Part shown: positions 7,912-16,929 of the stretch, one piece after another
Numbering within the stretch: position 1 is the first letter of the stretch
Layout: each line of letters begins with the position of its first letter
NCBI GenBank assembly: GCA_900759015.1
Contig: CAAEUE010000002.1
Span: 1-64,000, forward strand
Direction of reading: 5' to 3'
DNA: 64,000 nucleotides
From: Clostridia bacterium
GTDB lineage: Bacteria; Bacillota; Clostridia; TANB77; CAG-508
Notes under the pieces: model-generated
Databases searched by the model: none
The model's input: the letters and a program-made list of their open reading frames with translations, nothing else
What the model was told of the DNA's origin: nothing
Position numbers and translations under genes: made by a program

Positions 7912-8535
7912 TTAATTTTTTGACCAGATTTTTAGATTGACTTCTTCTTCGTATTTTTCATCTAATATTTTATATGAAATTATGTCATTTAATTTGAATA
8001 GTCTAATTTCATTCCTTAATTCACAAAATGCTGCAACATACCAATTATTTAAATATGTAAATAGCTCTGCCGGATGTATTGTTCTTTTAGTTATTCCTGA
8101 ATTAACAGATTTAAATTCAATATAGATTTTATTTCTGTTATTGATTGCTAGTCTAAAATCCTTATATATTTCTGTAAATTCTGGCATTAACTGTTCACTT
8201 TTAGTACTATCTTTTCTATGTTCATTAGTAATATATGCTTTAATAATCTTGTCTATTATAGCTTCATCTAATTCATTCTTTTTCATGTTTTTTAGTTGAT
8301 ATATTTCTTCGCCTGTTAGTCCAATATCAATAGTATTTTTCATGTTATCTAAAATATACCCACCATTTATTCCTTGCTTGCCTTGAATATATATTCCTGC
8401 TTGTTCTAATTCTTGTTTATATATCCTTATCATTCTTGTAGATACTTCTAATTCATCTGCTAAGTCTTGTATTGTATGTATTTTACCATCTTCCAGAATT
8501 TTTACCATATTTAACATATTTGCAACTTTGCTCAT
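7912..8535 (-). CDS. HTH/WYL-domain transcription regulator
   Basis: A 207-residue regulator. Residues 1-60 form a winged helix of the DeoR/HTH_11 type (HTIQDLADELEVSTRMIRI); the C-terminal part is a short WYL domain (IHPAELFTYLNNWYVAAFC) that usually senses a ligand or nucleic acid. ATG 8535 follows AAGGAGTAATTA. It sits between the MazG-like gene and the hairpin-controlled YjjG-like gene and may control this block; that is inference from position. Confidence 0.82.
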   Translation of the reverse strand: MSKVANMLNMVKILEDGKIHTIQDLADELEVSTRMIRIYKQELEQAGIYIQGKQGINGGYILDNMKNTIDIGLTGEEIYQLKNMKKNELDEAIIDKIIKAYITNEHRKDSTKSEQLMPEFTEIYKDFRLAINNRNKIYIEFKSVNSGITKRTIHPAELFTYLNNWYVAAFCELRNEIRLFKLNDIISYKILDEKYEEEVNLKIWSKN

Positions 8536-8551
8536 TAATTACTCCTTAATT

Positions 8552-9430
8552 TTAGTCTTTAAACATATTTTTCCTGTTATATTTTTTACAATTTAATTCT
8601 TCTTTTAAATATATACATTCTTCTAAGTCTATTCCATAAATATTTGCTAAGCATGTTACATAATATAGAACATCTTGTAATTCTTCTTCTATTGTTCCTT
8701 TTATTTCTTTATTTTTCATTCGTACATCTTCATTTACAACTTTTGCAAGTTCGCCGACTTCTTCCATAAGTTTTAGCATATATTTTTCTTTTGAATTATT
8801 CTTGTGGTCTATCTTAGATATACTTTCTTGTAATTTTTTAATTGTTAAATCTGGTATTTTTACTATTTTGTTCTCTTTTTCAGGTGTTTTTTTCACTTCA
8901 ACACTTTGTGTGTTTGTAACTGGAAGTTTTGCTTTTTCTGTTTTTACTGGTTCAGTCTTTTTTACACCATATACAATAGCTAATTCTTCTTCAGCAAGGA
9001 TTGTTTTAAATTTTTGTTTATATTCATCTATTTTTTCTTCTAATAATTCTTGGTTTGCTATGTATTCTATACTATCTTCTGATAAATCCATAAATTCTTG
9101 AGCTGTATAAAATATTTCTATTAATGCAATTACATTTTGTGCAAATTTTTTCTTTTTATAATTTATTAATTTTTTATCAAATAATATAATTTTGTTTTTT
9201 ACCTCTAAATAATCTTCCAAAGAATAATTTTCTAGATTGTATTTTGCCCATACTTTTAAATTTAAAGTCCCATTTTTATTTTCTTCAAATATTGGAAATA
9301 ATACTACATCCCTATCATTTTCTTTTGTACATCTTGGAAAGAATATATGATATTTTCCTCTATTTTCATTAGCCCAATTTTGTAATATTCCTTCCATTAA
9401 AGCTATTCCATTTTCTAATTCTTCTTCCAT
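8552..9430 (-). CDS. MazG-like NTP pyrophosphohydrolase with a novel N-terminus
   Basis: A 292-residue protein. The last 90 residues are an all-alpha MazG-like domain with the acidic metal motifs LMEEVGELAKVV and EEELQDVLYYVTCLA, expected to hydrolyse NTPs to NMPs. Residues 1-150 (HIFFPRCTKENDRDVVLFPI) match nothing I recognise; a proline- and lysine-rich linker joins the halves. ATG 9430 follows AGGAGAG. It lies 10 bp downstream of the large AAA+/M41 gene, so the two are probably an operon; the N-terminus may serve as an adaptor to that machine (inference). Confidence 0.7.
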   Translation of the reverse strand: MEEELENGIALMEGILQNWANENRGKYHIFFPRCTKENDRDVVLFPIFEENKNGTLNLKVWAKYNLENYSLEDYLEVKNKIILFDKKLINYKKKKFAQNVIALIEIFYTAQEFMDLSEDSIEYIANQELLEEKIDEYKQKFKTILAEEELAIVYGVKKTEPVKTEKAKLPVTNTQSVEVKKTPEKENKIVKIPDLTIKKLQESISKIDHKNNSKEKYMLKLMEEVGELAKVVNEDVRMKNKEIKGTIEEELQDVLYYVTCLANIYGIDLEECIYLKEELNCKKYNRKNMFKD

Positions 9431-9440
9431 TTTTACTCTC

Positions 9441-11174
9441 CTATTTCAAATTTTCTATAAATTCTTCCTCTGTAATCTCTCTATTTTTTAATAGATACTT
9501 AATAACATTATCCATTTTGTTTTTATTTGCTTTAATTATTTCTTTTGAATCATTAAACGCTTCTTCTAATATTTTATTAATTTCAGCATGAACTTCCTTT
9601 TTCATCTCCCCATTATCAGTCGAGATTTGTCCAAAACCTAGTTTTGACATTCCATACCATTTTACCATGTTTTCGGCATTTAATGTTGCTTTCTCTAAGT
9701 CAGATGTATTCCCATTTGAAAACTCATTAAAATATATTTGTTCTGCTGCCATTCCTCCCATTGATACTTTTATATCATTTAATATATCTGTTCTAGTTTT
9801 TATTGGTTTATCTATATCTAGACTATGTAATACATATCCTAATGTTCCATCACCTTCTGGATTTACTGTAATTCTTTTTATTCCCGGCTTTTTAAATAAA
9901 ACAAATCTTACTAATGCATGACCAATTTCGTGTGTAGCCACTCTTTTTCTTATCTCCTCTGTAATTGTTGTTGGATCTGTCATATTTGAGCCATTAAACA
10001 CTACTTCTATCATTTCTTTAATTGTTGGTATGTCTTCTTCTCTAATTTGTTTTATATTCTTTTTATAATTTTTAGCATGTTTTATTAATATTTCTTGTAA
10101 TACTTTATCTACAAATCGCCCATTACCAATATTTTCTACATTACAAAAGTATTTCATTATTTTAGTAACATTTTCTTTGGCTTTATCAGTTATTTCCATA
10201 TCACATTGATCTATCTTTTTATACAATATATCTGCTAGTTCATATTCATTGTAATCTGGGAATTCAAATGTGTATCCAATTCGTGAAGCTAGTCCAGGAT
10301 TACTATCTATAAATTGTTGCATTCCCTTTCTATATCCAGCAAATATTACAACCAAATCCCCCTTATGATCTTCCATGGCTTTTAATAATGTTTCTACAGC
10401 TTCTGTTCCAAATGAATCTTTTCCTTCTGTTAGGCTATATGCTTCGTCTATAAACAATACTCCTCCAATTGCTTTTTCTATAACCTTTGCTGTTTTAGGT
10501 GCTGTTTGTCCAACATATTGGCCTACTAAGTCTTTCTTCCCTACTTCAATTAACTTATTTTCTTTTACAACACCTAAATCAAATAATAATTTTGCCATTA
10601 TTCTTGCTATTGTTGTTTTTCCTGTTCCAGAATTTCCTACAAACACCATATTCATATTAGTTTCAACTAAACTAATCCCTGAATTTTTGGCTTTATTCTG
10701 AAATATTACATAATCTTCAAATTCTTTTATTTTATCTTTTAATTCTTTCATCCCTATTATATCATCTAATAGTTCTAGTGATTCACCTTTTATATTATTT
10801 CCTGTATTAGTTAGTTCTTCTACTGTTGGAATATCTTTTTTATAAATAACAGTTATCTCTTCATCATTTAAAGCATGGTTCATGATTACTTCTTGTATCA
10901 ATTTATCTACAAATCGTCCATTACCAAAGGCTTTTCTTTTAGCAAAATATTCACATATATCTTTTACTATTTCTTTTACACCATTCTCACATTTAAATCC
11001 CATATTTTTTGTCTTTAGCATAAATATTTCTGCTAATTCATTAGGTGTATAATCTGGGAAGTCAAATGTATAGCCTATTCTTGAAGCTATCCCTGGATTA
11101 CTGTCAATAAAGGTCTTCATTTCATCTCTATATCCTGCAAATATTACTACGAATTCTCCCTTGTGGTCTTCCAT
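9441..11174 (-). CDS. AAA+ (CbbX/SpoVK-type) and M41 peptidase, 3' part of a frameshifted gene
   Basis: This frame holds the end of one AAA+ domain, a complete second one (Walker A GNSGTGKTT at 180-188, Walker B GVLFIDEAYS, sensor VVIFAGYR) and a C-terminal FtsH-type M41 zinc peptidase: HEIGH at 415-419, a GMAAEQI helix, and the third-ligand segment NTSDLEKAT. There is no membrane anchor, unlike FtsH. The apparent start is artificial: the frame joins the upstream gene (11128-13335) after loss of one T at 11209-11211, restoring GGNTFGLEAIATLVKAMED. The full product would be about 1,297 residues. Confidence 0.78.
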   Translation of the reverse strand: MEDHKGEFVVIFAGYRDEMKTFIDSNPGIASRIGYTFDFPDYTPNELAEIFMLKTKNMGFKCENGVKEIVKDICEYFAKRKAFGNGRFVDKLIQEVIMNHALNDEEITVIYKKDIPTVEELTNTGNNIKGESLELLDDIIGMKELKDKIKEFEDYVIFQNKAKNSGISLVETNMNMVFVGNSGTGKTTIARIMAKLLFDLGVVKENKLIEVGKKDLVGQYVGQTAPKTAKVIEKAIGGVLFIDEAYSLTEGKDSFGTEAVETLLKAMEDHKGDLVVIFAGYRKGMQQFIDSNPGLASRIGYTFEFPDYNEYELADILYKKIDQCDMEITDKAKENVTKIMKYFCNVENIGNGRFVDKVLQEILIKHAKNYKKNIKQIREEDIPTIKEMIEVVFNGSNMTDPTTITEEIRKRVATHEIGHALVRFVLFKKPGIKRITVNPEGDGTLGYVLHSLDIDKPIKTRTDILNDIKVSMGGMAAEQIYFNEFSNGNTSDLEKATLNAENMVKWYGMSKLGFGQISTDNGEMKKEVHAEINKILEEAFNDSKEIIKANKNKMDNVIKYLLKNREITEEEFIENLK

Positions 11175-13335
11175 CGCTTTTACAAGTGTTGCTATAGCTT
11201 CTAATCCGAAATGTATTTCCTCCTTCGGAACTTCCTTGTGTTAAACTATATGCTTCATCTATAAAAAGAACTCCTCCCATTGCTTTACTTATTACTTCTG
11301 CAGTTTTAGGTGCAGTTTGCCCTATATATGATGCTATCAAATCTTTATTTTCAACTTCTATTAGTTTATTTTCTTTAATTATACCAAGATCAAATAACAT
11401 CTTTGCCATGATTCTTGCTATTGTCGTTTTTCCTGTTCCCGGATTTCCTGTAAATATCATATGCATATTAGCATTTTTTAATTTTAGTCCATTAGCTTTT
11501 GCTTTTACTTGGAATAACATGTATTTTTCAAATTCTTTTACTTTTTCCTTTAACATTTCCAAGCCTATTATATTGCTTAAACTTTCTTCTACAGTTTCTC
11601 TTTTATACATATTTTCTGGAAATACTATTTTATTTTTCGCATTACTATAATCAGCTAAATATGTGGCTAATTCCCTATTAGAAAATGGGATAAATTTTTG
11701 ATTTAAACTTACATATTCTTTAAATTTCTTTTTATATTTTTCATAATTGCTTCTTAAATCATCTAACAGATCTGACTTTATCTTTGAAACATATAATTCA
11801 TAAATTTCATCTAAAGATAAATCTTTTACTTTATATATATAATTTTGATATATAAATCTTATCTTTGGATCTATTGCTAGTAATTCTTCGATTTCTTTTT
11901 CTGTTGCCATTAGTATAATATAATTTTCTGTTTCCATTTTAGTAAGCAAGTTTAACACATGTCTAAATTGCTTCTCTCTAAGTTCTTCGGTTGAATTTAA
12001 TGCTTTCCTATAGTCAAAAATAAATTCAGTTAATCCATTTATAACATATAATTTATTTTCTTCTAATTCGGTATATTTTACTGCTTCTTCAACATGATAA
12101 GGCACTCCATTTTTGTCATTTTTATTTACATCATAACTTGTTTTATATGTATTATATGATGCCAAATTCTGCATTGATAATCTTACAATTTCTTCTGAAC
12201 TTATTTTTCCTTTTTGGTATAATAATTCAGCAATTTTATTTACTAGCTTTTCTTTTGTTTCTTGGTCATTTCCTTCTATTATGCAATGAAAATTTGTTTG
12301 AGATTCATTTGATATTATTTCACTTATTGCTTTTAAATTTTGTACTTTGTCTTTCATCTCGTTAAAATTGTCAAGTATATCATTTTTATATGTATTTAAT
12401 TCTAGCAATTTTGCTTTTTTATTTTCTTTTATTTGATTATCTATTTCTTGTTTATGTTTCTTGTAATATTTTCTATCAGCTTCTATTTGATCATATTTTC
12501 CTTCTCTTTGTAAATAGTATATATATCCTGCAATAATAAATGGACATTCAGCAAGTCTACAACTATATGCTTCGCAGTAATTAAGTGTAGTGTTAATACT
12601 TCTTTCAAGATATTCAAAGTTTTCAAAGCCATGAGTAGGTGCTGTTAACTTTGTTATGTCATTATTAAATTTTTTATATTCTGAACATGAATATAAAGAT
12701 TCTATTTTTATACTTCCATCTTCTGTTAAAACATTTGATACCCATATGCAGTTATTATCAACTATTTTTTTACAAAATTCAAAGGTTTCTTCAGATACAT
12801 TTTTTAACCCATCTTTTACATTCCATATAAAATCAAATTTATTATTTGTAATATTGTTTTTTCTATATTCTGCTCTTTCTTTTAATTTATTTTCTAATTC
12901 ACCTTTTCCATATAAATATAGAACATATGCAGCTAATACTTTTGGACACTTATCATATTGACAGTTTGTACATATACTATTTATTGTATCTGCTTTATAC
13001 TCTATTTCCCATTCATTTTCATTCGTTAGATAATTTTCCATGTTATTTTTCATGTCTTCTAACAATTCTTCAGAAGTTATTTTTTGGTTACAAAAATTAA
13101 TAAGTTCTGATTGTATAACTATTTCTGGATAATATTCTTCTGTTTCTGGTTTATAAATTAATTTAATTTTTCCATCTTTTATTAGTCTAAATGCAATTTC
13201 TAATGCTGTATCAGAAACATAATTTAACCCTGATGGATTCTCTAATTCAAAATCATATTTTTCTACTGTACTATTAAATTCCTCTGGCATATTTAAGAAT
13301 TTGTTTTCTCTTTCGTTTTTTATATTTTTATCCAT
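11128..13335 (-). CDS. Cys-rich N-terminus and AAA+ domains, 5' part of a frameshifted gene
   Basis: The N-terminal region has two related cysteine segments (C122, C125, C130 in CTNCQYDKCPKVLAAYVLYL and C254, C259, C264 in CEAYSCRLAECPFIIAGYIY), each followed by a YLxxxGK helix; they may bind metal. Residues about 340-520 resemble an AAA+ domain that has lost Walker A (EGNDQETKEK where GNPGTGKT is expected). A genuine CbbX/SpoVK-type AAA+ domain follows (Walker A about 630, Walker B FIDEA at 691-695). The last 26 residues are out of frame; the true continuation is in 9441-11174. ATG 13335 follows GAGGGGATA. Confidence 0.72.
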   Translation of the reverse strand: MDKNIKNERENKFLNMPEEFNSTVEKYDFELENPSGLNYVSDTALEIAFRLIKDGKIKLIYKPETEEYYPEIVIQSELINFCNQKITSEELLEDMKNNMENYLTNENEWEIEYKADTINSICTNCQYDKCPKVLAAYVLYLYGKGELENKLKERAEYRKNNITNNKFDFIWNVKDGLKNVSEETFEFCKKIVDNNCIWVSNVLTEDGSIKIESLYSCSEYKKFNNDITKLTAPTHGFENFEYLERSINTTLNYCEAYSCRLAECPFIIAGYIYYLQREGKYDQIEADRKYYKKHKQEIDNQIKENKKAKLLELNTYKNDILDNFNEMKDKVQNLKAISEIISNESQTNFHCIIEGNDQETKEKLVNKIAELLYQKGKISSEEIVRLSMQNLASYNTYKTSYDVNKNDKNGVPYHVEEAVKYTELEENKLYVINGLTEFIFDYRKALNSTEELREKQFRHVLNLLTKMETENYIILMATEKEIEELLAIDPKIRFIYQNYIYKVKDLSLDEIYELYVSKIKSDLLDDLRSNYEKYKKKFKEYVSLNQKFIPFSNRELATYLADYSNAKNKIVFPENMYKRETVEESLSNIIGLEMLKEKVKEFEKYMLFQVKAKANGLKLKNANMHMIFTGNPGTGKTTIARIMAKMLFDLGIIKENKLIEVENKDLIASYIGQTAPKTAEVISKAMGGVLFIDEAYSLTQGSSEGGNTFRIRSYSNTCKSDGRPQGRIRSNICRI

Positions 13336-13352
13336 TTTTATCCCCTCGTATA

Positions 13353-14042
13353 TTATCTTTCGTCTATTTCTGATTTAATAAATCCAGATATATCTGGTCC
13401 TATATTTCCCTGATAATCATCTTTTTTCATATCATTAAAAAAATTAAATGTTCCATATTCTCTTATTTTTTTAATAGTGTCTGGCGTTAATAGATTTTTG
13501 TCTTGTAAAATTCCACTATTTATTATAATTTGTAGTTCTTCTTTTGTTGTAGCTTCATCAGGATCTGGTGAATGTATAATATTCATATCATTTATTCTAA
13601 TATTACCTATCCCGTTTAGAATTCTTGGTTCCTTTAGATTTCCTCTTTTGTCTACATATCTTACATAATTAACTTGCTCATCTTCTAAATTTGTAATTAT
13701 GCCAACATTGTTATTAACATATTTTTGTCTTATTAATGTTTTCTCTGCAAAAATATCATTAGATAATTCTTCATATGTTTTTTCTCTATCACCTACTAAT
13801 ACTAATAATGCTTTATTACCAAAAATTTCTCTAATTCCATATAAATATGAAGCATATGATTTTGCAAAACCGCTCCCTTTATTTTCATAATGTTTATGAT
13901 ATAGTTTTTTAATTAGACTTTCAAAATCATCTACTGCATAATATTTTATTTCTTGAAATTTTCCCTCTAAATCATTTAATATTTCATCTAAATATCGTAT
14001 TCCATCTGGTTTTACTATAAAATAACTATAACTTCTTTTCAT
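13353..14042 (-). CDS. Nucleoside-diphosphate-kinase-like protein
   Basis: A 229-residue protein that starts like NDK (YSYFIVKPDGIRY, the KPDG motif) and ends its core with NIIHSPDPDEATTKEEL, matching the NDK active-site NxIHGSDxxExAxxE; His157 would be the phosphorylated residue. The usual 140-150 residues are expanded by inserts around 80-140, and a C-terminal extension follows. It may transfer phosphate between nucleotides or be a repurposed relative. Its start overlaps the upstream Nudix gene by 17 bp, and it ends 17 bp before the large AAA+ gene, suggesting one operon. Confidence 0.65.
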   Translation of the reverse strand: MKRSYSYFIVKPDGIRYLDEILNDLEGKFQEIKYYAVDDFESLIKKLYHKHYENKGSGFAKSYASYLYGIREIFGNKALLVLVGDREKTYEELSNDIFAEKTLIRQKYVNNNVGIITNLEDEQVNYVRYVDKRGNLKEPRILNGIGNIRINDMNIIHSPDPDEATTKEELQIIINSGILQDKNLLTPDTIKKIREYGTFNFFNDMKKDDYQGNIGPDISGFIKSEIDER

Positions 14043-14472
14043 TTTTTATTTCCTCATATCTTTCTACTAGTAAGTCTTTAATAGCTTCTGGTACTAAATT
14101 CACATTTTTTAGATCTTCATATTTTACAACTACTGGCTCGAAGATACCTTTATATTCATTTTTATTAGTCATTTCTGGGCCATTTCCTGTTCCTATTATT
14201 CCGTCTTTATGTGAACATATGTAAAATATTTGAATGCTATCATTATAAGCTTGGTCATCATATTCTATTAATTTTTCTTTTACATCTACTGTAATGCCTA
14301 GCTCTTCTTCTATTTCTCTATTTAATGTTTCTAAATTGCTTTCCCCTTCTTCTTGCTTTCCGCCAGGTACAACAAAATAATCTCTTAATGTACCATCTTC
14401 TCTTGGTTTTATTCTATGTATTAAGATGATTCCATCATCTTTTTCTACTATTCCTCTAACACTTATATGCAT
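14026..14472 (-). CDS. Nudix hydrolase
   Basis: A 148-residue Nudix protein with a complete box, GGKQEEGESNLETLN followed by REIEEELGI, preceded by DYFVVPGG. Substrate unknown. ATG 14472 follows AAAGGAGTATA. It is 1 bp from the FAD-protein stop upstream and overlaps the NDK-like gene downstream, so at least three genes appear translationally coupled: FAD protein, Nudix, NDK-like. Confidence 0.83.
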   Translation of the reverse strand: MHISVRGIVEKDDGIILIHRIKPREDGTLRDYFVVPGGKQEEGESNLETLNREIEEELGITVDVKEKLIEYDDQAYNDSIQIFYICSHKDGIIGTGNGPEMTNKNEYKGIFEPVVVKYEDLKNVNLVPEAIKDLLVERYEEIKNEKKL

Positions 14473-14473
14473 A

Positions 14474-15904
14474 TTATACTCCTTTATTTATTAAATTCCT
14501 TGCCATTTGTACTCCAGATGCTGATGCCATCATTAATCCTCTTGTCATTCCTCCACCATCTCCTATAGAATACAAGCCTTTTACACTTGTTTCAAAATTA
14601 TGATCTATTACTACTTTATTACTATAGAATTTTATTTCTGGTGCATATAATAGATTTTCTGGATTTGCAAATCCTTCTACTATTTTGTCCATACTTCTTA
14701 TAAATTGAAGAATATCTGTCATAGTTCTATATCCAAGTGCAAATGTTATATCTCCTGCAACTGCTGATTTTAATGTTGGCTTAATTTTATTATTTTGTAA
14801 TTCTTCATCCCAAGTTCTTTTTCCTCTGTAAATATCTCCTAATCTTTGAACTACTATATTTCCATTTCCTAATTCATTTATATTTTTAGCTATATTTCTT
14901 CCATATTCTATTGGTTTATCAAATGGATAATTAAAATGATGTGATACTAGTATTGCTAAATTTGTATGTGTGCTTTTTTTGTCTTTATATGAATGTCCAT
15001 TAACTAAATTTATACCTTCGTCATATACTTCTGATGAAACAAACCCGCTTGGATTTTGGCAAAATGTTCTTACTTTATCCTTAAAAGGTCCTGGATAACC
15101 AATAAATTTGCCTTCGTACATATATGTATTTATATCTTTCATTACTTCATCTGAAAGCTCATATCTTACGCCTATATCTACTACTCCAGCTTCTGTTTTG
15201 ATGTTATGAGCATTACACATGTCTACTAGCCAATTTGCACCTTTTCTTCCTACTGCTATTATTATGTTTTTTCCATATATTTTTTCTTCTGTATTTTCTT
15301 TTATATTATGTACAATAATTCCTTTGGCTTCGTTATTTTCTATTATTAAATCTTTTACTTCTGTTTCGAACATTAAATCTATATTGTGTTCTTCTAAATA
15401 TTTTTCTAATTTTTTGTATAGTTCATGTGCTTTTTCTGTTCCTAGATGTCTTATTGGAATATCTATTAATGTTATTTCTTCTTTTTTGGCTTTCTTCTTT
15501 ATCTCGTTAATTTCGTTTTTATACTTCGTTCCTTCTAGTTTTGGATCTGCTCCGAAATCTAGATATATTTGATCTGTGTAATCTATTAGTTTCTTTGTTT
15601 CTTCTACTCCTACATATTTATGTAGTTCTCCTCCTACATAAAAGTCTTCGTCTTCTTTATTGTATAAAGATAGTTTTCCGTCAGAAAATGCACCTGCTCC
15701 GGAGAATCCGCTTGTAATATTACAAAATGGTTTGCATTTTACACATTTTCCTATTGTTTCTATAGGGCAATTTCTATCTTCTACTCGTTTTCCTTGTTCT
15801 ACTAACAATATTTTTTTATTTTGATTTTTTTGAATCATCTCATATGCAAAAAATATTGCTCCAGGTCCCATTCCTATTACTATTACATCATAACTAGGTG
15901 TCAT
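14474..15904 (-). CDS. FAD-dependent dehydrogenase (COG2509 type)
   Basis: A 476-residue flavoprotein. The N-terminal Rossmann motif is VIVIGMGPGAIFFAYEM, followed by a cysteine-rich loop (CPIETIGKCVKCKPFCN) and SGFSGAGAFSDGKLSL, characteristic of the COG2509 group of uncharacterised NAD(P)/FAD oxidoreductases. The C-terminal FAD segment is LYSIGDGGGMTRGLMMAS. The reaction is unknown; a role in reducing a quinone-like or metabolic substrate is only a guess. ATG 15904 follows AAAAGGATG with a long spacer. It heads the minus-strand accessory block. Confidence 0.8.
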   Translation of the reverse strand: MTPSYDVIVIGMGPGAIFFAYEMIQKNQNKKILLVEQGKRVEDRNCPIETIGKCVKCKPFCNITSGFSGAGAFSDGKLSLYNKEDEDFYVGGELHKYVGVEETKKLIDYTDQIYLDFGADPKLEGTKYKNEINEIKKKAKKEEITLIDIPIRHLGTEKAHELYKKLEKYLEEHNIDLMFETEVKDLIIENNEAKGIIVHNIKENTEEKIYGKNIIIAVGRKGANWLVDMCNAHNIKTEAGVVDIGVRYELSDEVMKDINTYMYEGKFIGYPGPFKDKVRTFCQNPSGFVSSEVYDEGINLVNGHSYKDKKSTHTNLAILVSHHFNYPFDKPIEYGRNIAKNINELGNGNIVVQRLGDIYRGKRTWDEELQNNKIKPTLKSAVAGDITFALGYRTMTDILQFIRSMDKIVEGFANPENLLYAPEIKFYSNKVVIDHNFETSVKGLYSIGDGGGMTRGLMMASASGVQMARNLINKGV

Positions 15905-15983
15905 TCACATCACATCCTTTTCCGTTTTCTTCAGTTTTATTCTATCTCAAAAATATCTTTATTACAATAGCTAAATTTCGTTT

Positions 15984-16015
15984 AAGGGATTTGGGGACGT
16001 TCCTTAAATCCCTAT
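15984..16015. repeat. Dispersed palindromic repeat
   Basis: One unit: AGGGATTTGGGGACGTTCC then TTAAATCCCTATTT. Single copy between the FAD gene and the orphan gene terminator. Confidence 0.75.
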
Positions 16016-16098
16016 TTGCATTAAATTAATCTCTCTTCTTAAGCTTGATTTTGCACATACTATCTATCAAGATTAGTATGTATATTTCTATAAGCAGA

Positions 16099-16139
16099 CA
16101 AATCCCAGTAAAAAGATATTATCCTTTTACTGGGATTTG
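16099..16139 (-). terminator. Hairpin after the orphan HEMGH gene
   Basis: CAAATCCCAGTAAAA pairs perfectly over 15 bp with TTTTACTGGGATTTG around an 11-nt loop. It is 19 bp beyond the stop of the minus-strand gene. The U-tract is weak, so it may terminate or protect the 3' end. Confidence 0.6.
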
Positions 16140-16157
16140 AGTTCAGTTATTGTTTAC

Positions 16158-16754
16158 TTATTGCCAGGCTAATTTTAAAATTTGACGTTTGAAATACGCC
16201 TTTGGTCTTTCATCCAAAAGTGAGATTTTAATTGCAGTATCATCATTGGCAACTATTTCGCCAGTCAATTCTGCAATTATTTCATGTGCCCATTTTTCTG
16301 TTGTCCCAAAATATTCTTGGACATTTTCAAGAAGTTCTCTGCTTTCTTTTACGCAAAGAATTTTGTGTCCCATTTCATGTCCAAAAATTTGAGCTCCGGA
16401 ACCTTCTCTTCTAATATCAATTATTCCGTCATTGTCAACTGCAATTTTGCCACTTACAATTGAATACATTCCAACCCTCTCTATCATAGGAAAGATATCA
16501 ATCTCCTGCCCTATAATATAACGTAATGGCATCTCGCTTCTTTCGTAGACGTCTATTATTCGTTTGGCAGCTCTAAAATACTGCGGAAACCACATTTCTT
16601 CTGCAAACTTCATAATATTTTCGTCTCTTTCCATCGGTGAATTTCCCATTGCTGGAGCTTCCGATTTTTCCATACTACCAGGAATTGGTAGATAGACTGT
16701 TACATGAATCTTGTTCCGCAACCAAGATTCTGAACAAATTAACCTCTCTGACAT
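16158..16754 (-). CDS. Orphan protein with an HExxH metallopeptidase-like motif
   Basis: A 198-residue protein I cannot place in a family. HEMGH at 126-130 follows GAQIFG, and HEIIAELTGEIVAN at 157-170 provides a possible third acidic ligand, the spacing of a small zinc metallopeptidase (minigluzincin/M78-like). There is no signal peptide or membrane segment. ATG 16754 is chosen because AAAGGAGG lies 9-10 nt upstream; an ATG at 16829 would overlap the promoter. Codon use is less AT-skewed than in neighbours. The gene has its own promoter (16801-16829) and terminator. Confidence 0.6.
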   Translation of the reverse strand: MSERLICSESWLRNKIHVTVYLPIPGSMEKSEAPAMGNSPMERDENIMKFAEEMWFPQYFRAAKRIIDVYERSEMPLRYIIGQEIDIFPMIERVGMYSIVSGKIAVDNDGIIDIRREGSGAQIFGHEMGHKILCVKESRELLENVQEYFGTTEKWAHEIIAELTGEIVANDDTAIKISLLDERPKAYFKRQILKLAWQ

Positions 16755-16800
16755 ATTACATGTCCTCCTTTTTAGTGCACGGTTGTTGGTAAACATAATT

Positions 16801-16829
16801 ATTATACCACTATTTAAGTAGTTATTCAA
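16801..16829 (-). promoter_or_regulatory. Promoter of the HEMGH orphan gene
   Basis: Minus strand: TTGAAT (16829-16824), 17-nt spacer, TATAAT (16806-16801). The spacer carries ACTACTTAAATAGT, an inverted repeat that could bind a repressor. Confidence 0.75.
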
Positions 16830-16875
16830 TCTAAATTATCAAACTTGCAATTTGGATTATCTTACTATGACATAA

Positions 16876-16926
16876 AATACACCTCTAAGAATAACCTATA
16901 CTTATTCTTAGAGGTGCAATATTTTT
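16876..16926 (-). terminator. Terminator of the fatty-acid operon
   Basis: CACCTCTAAGAATAA (16880-16894) pairs perfectly with TTATTCTTAGAGGTG (16902-16916), loop 7 nt. It lies 44 bp past the accC stop; TATTTT follows on the minus strand. The plus strand also has a T run, so it may work both ways. Confidence 0.7.
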
Positions 16927-16929
16927 CGA

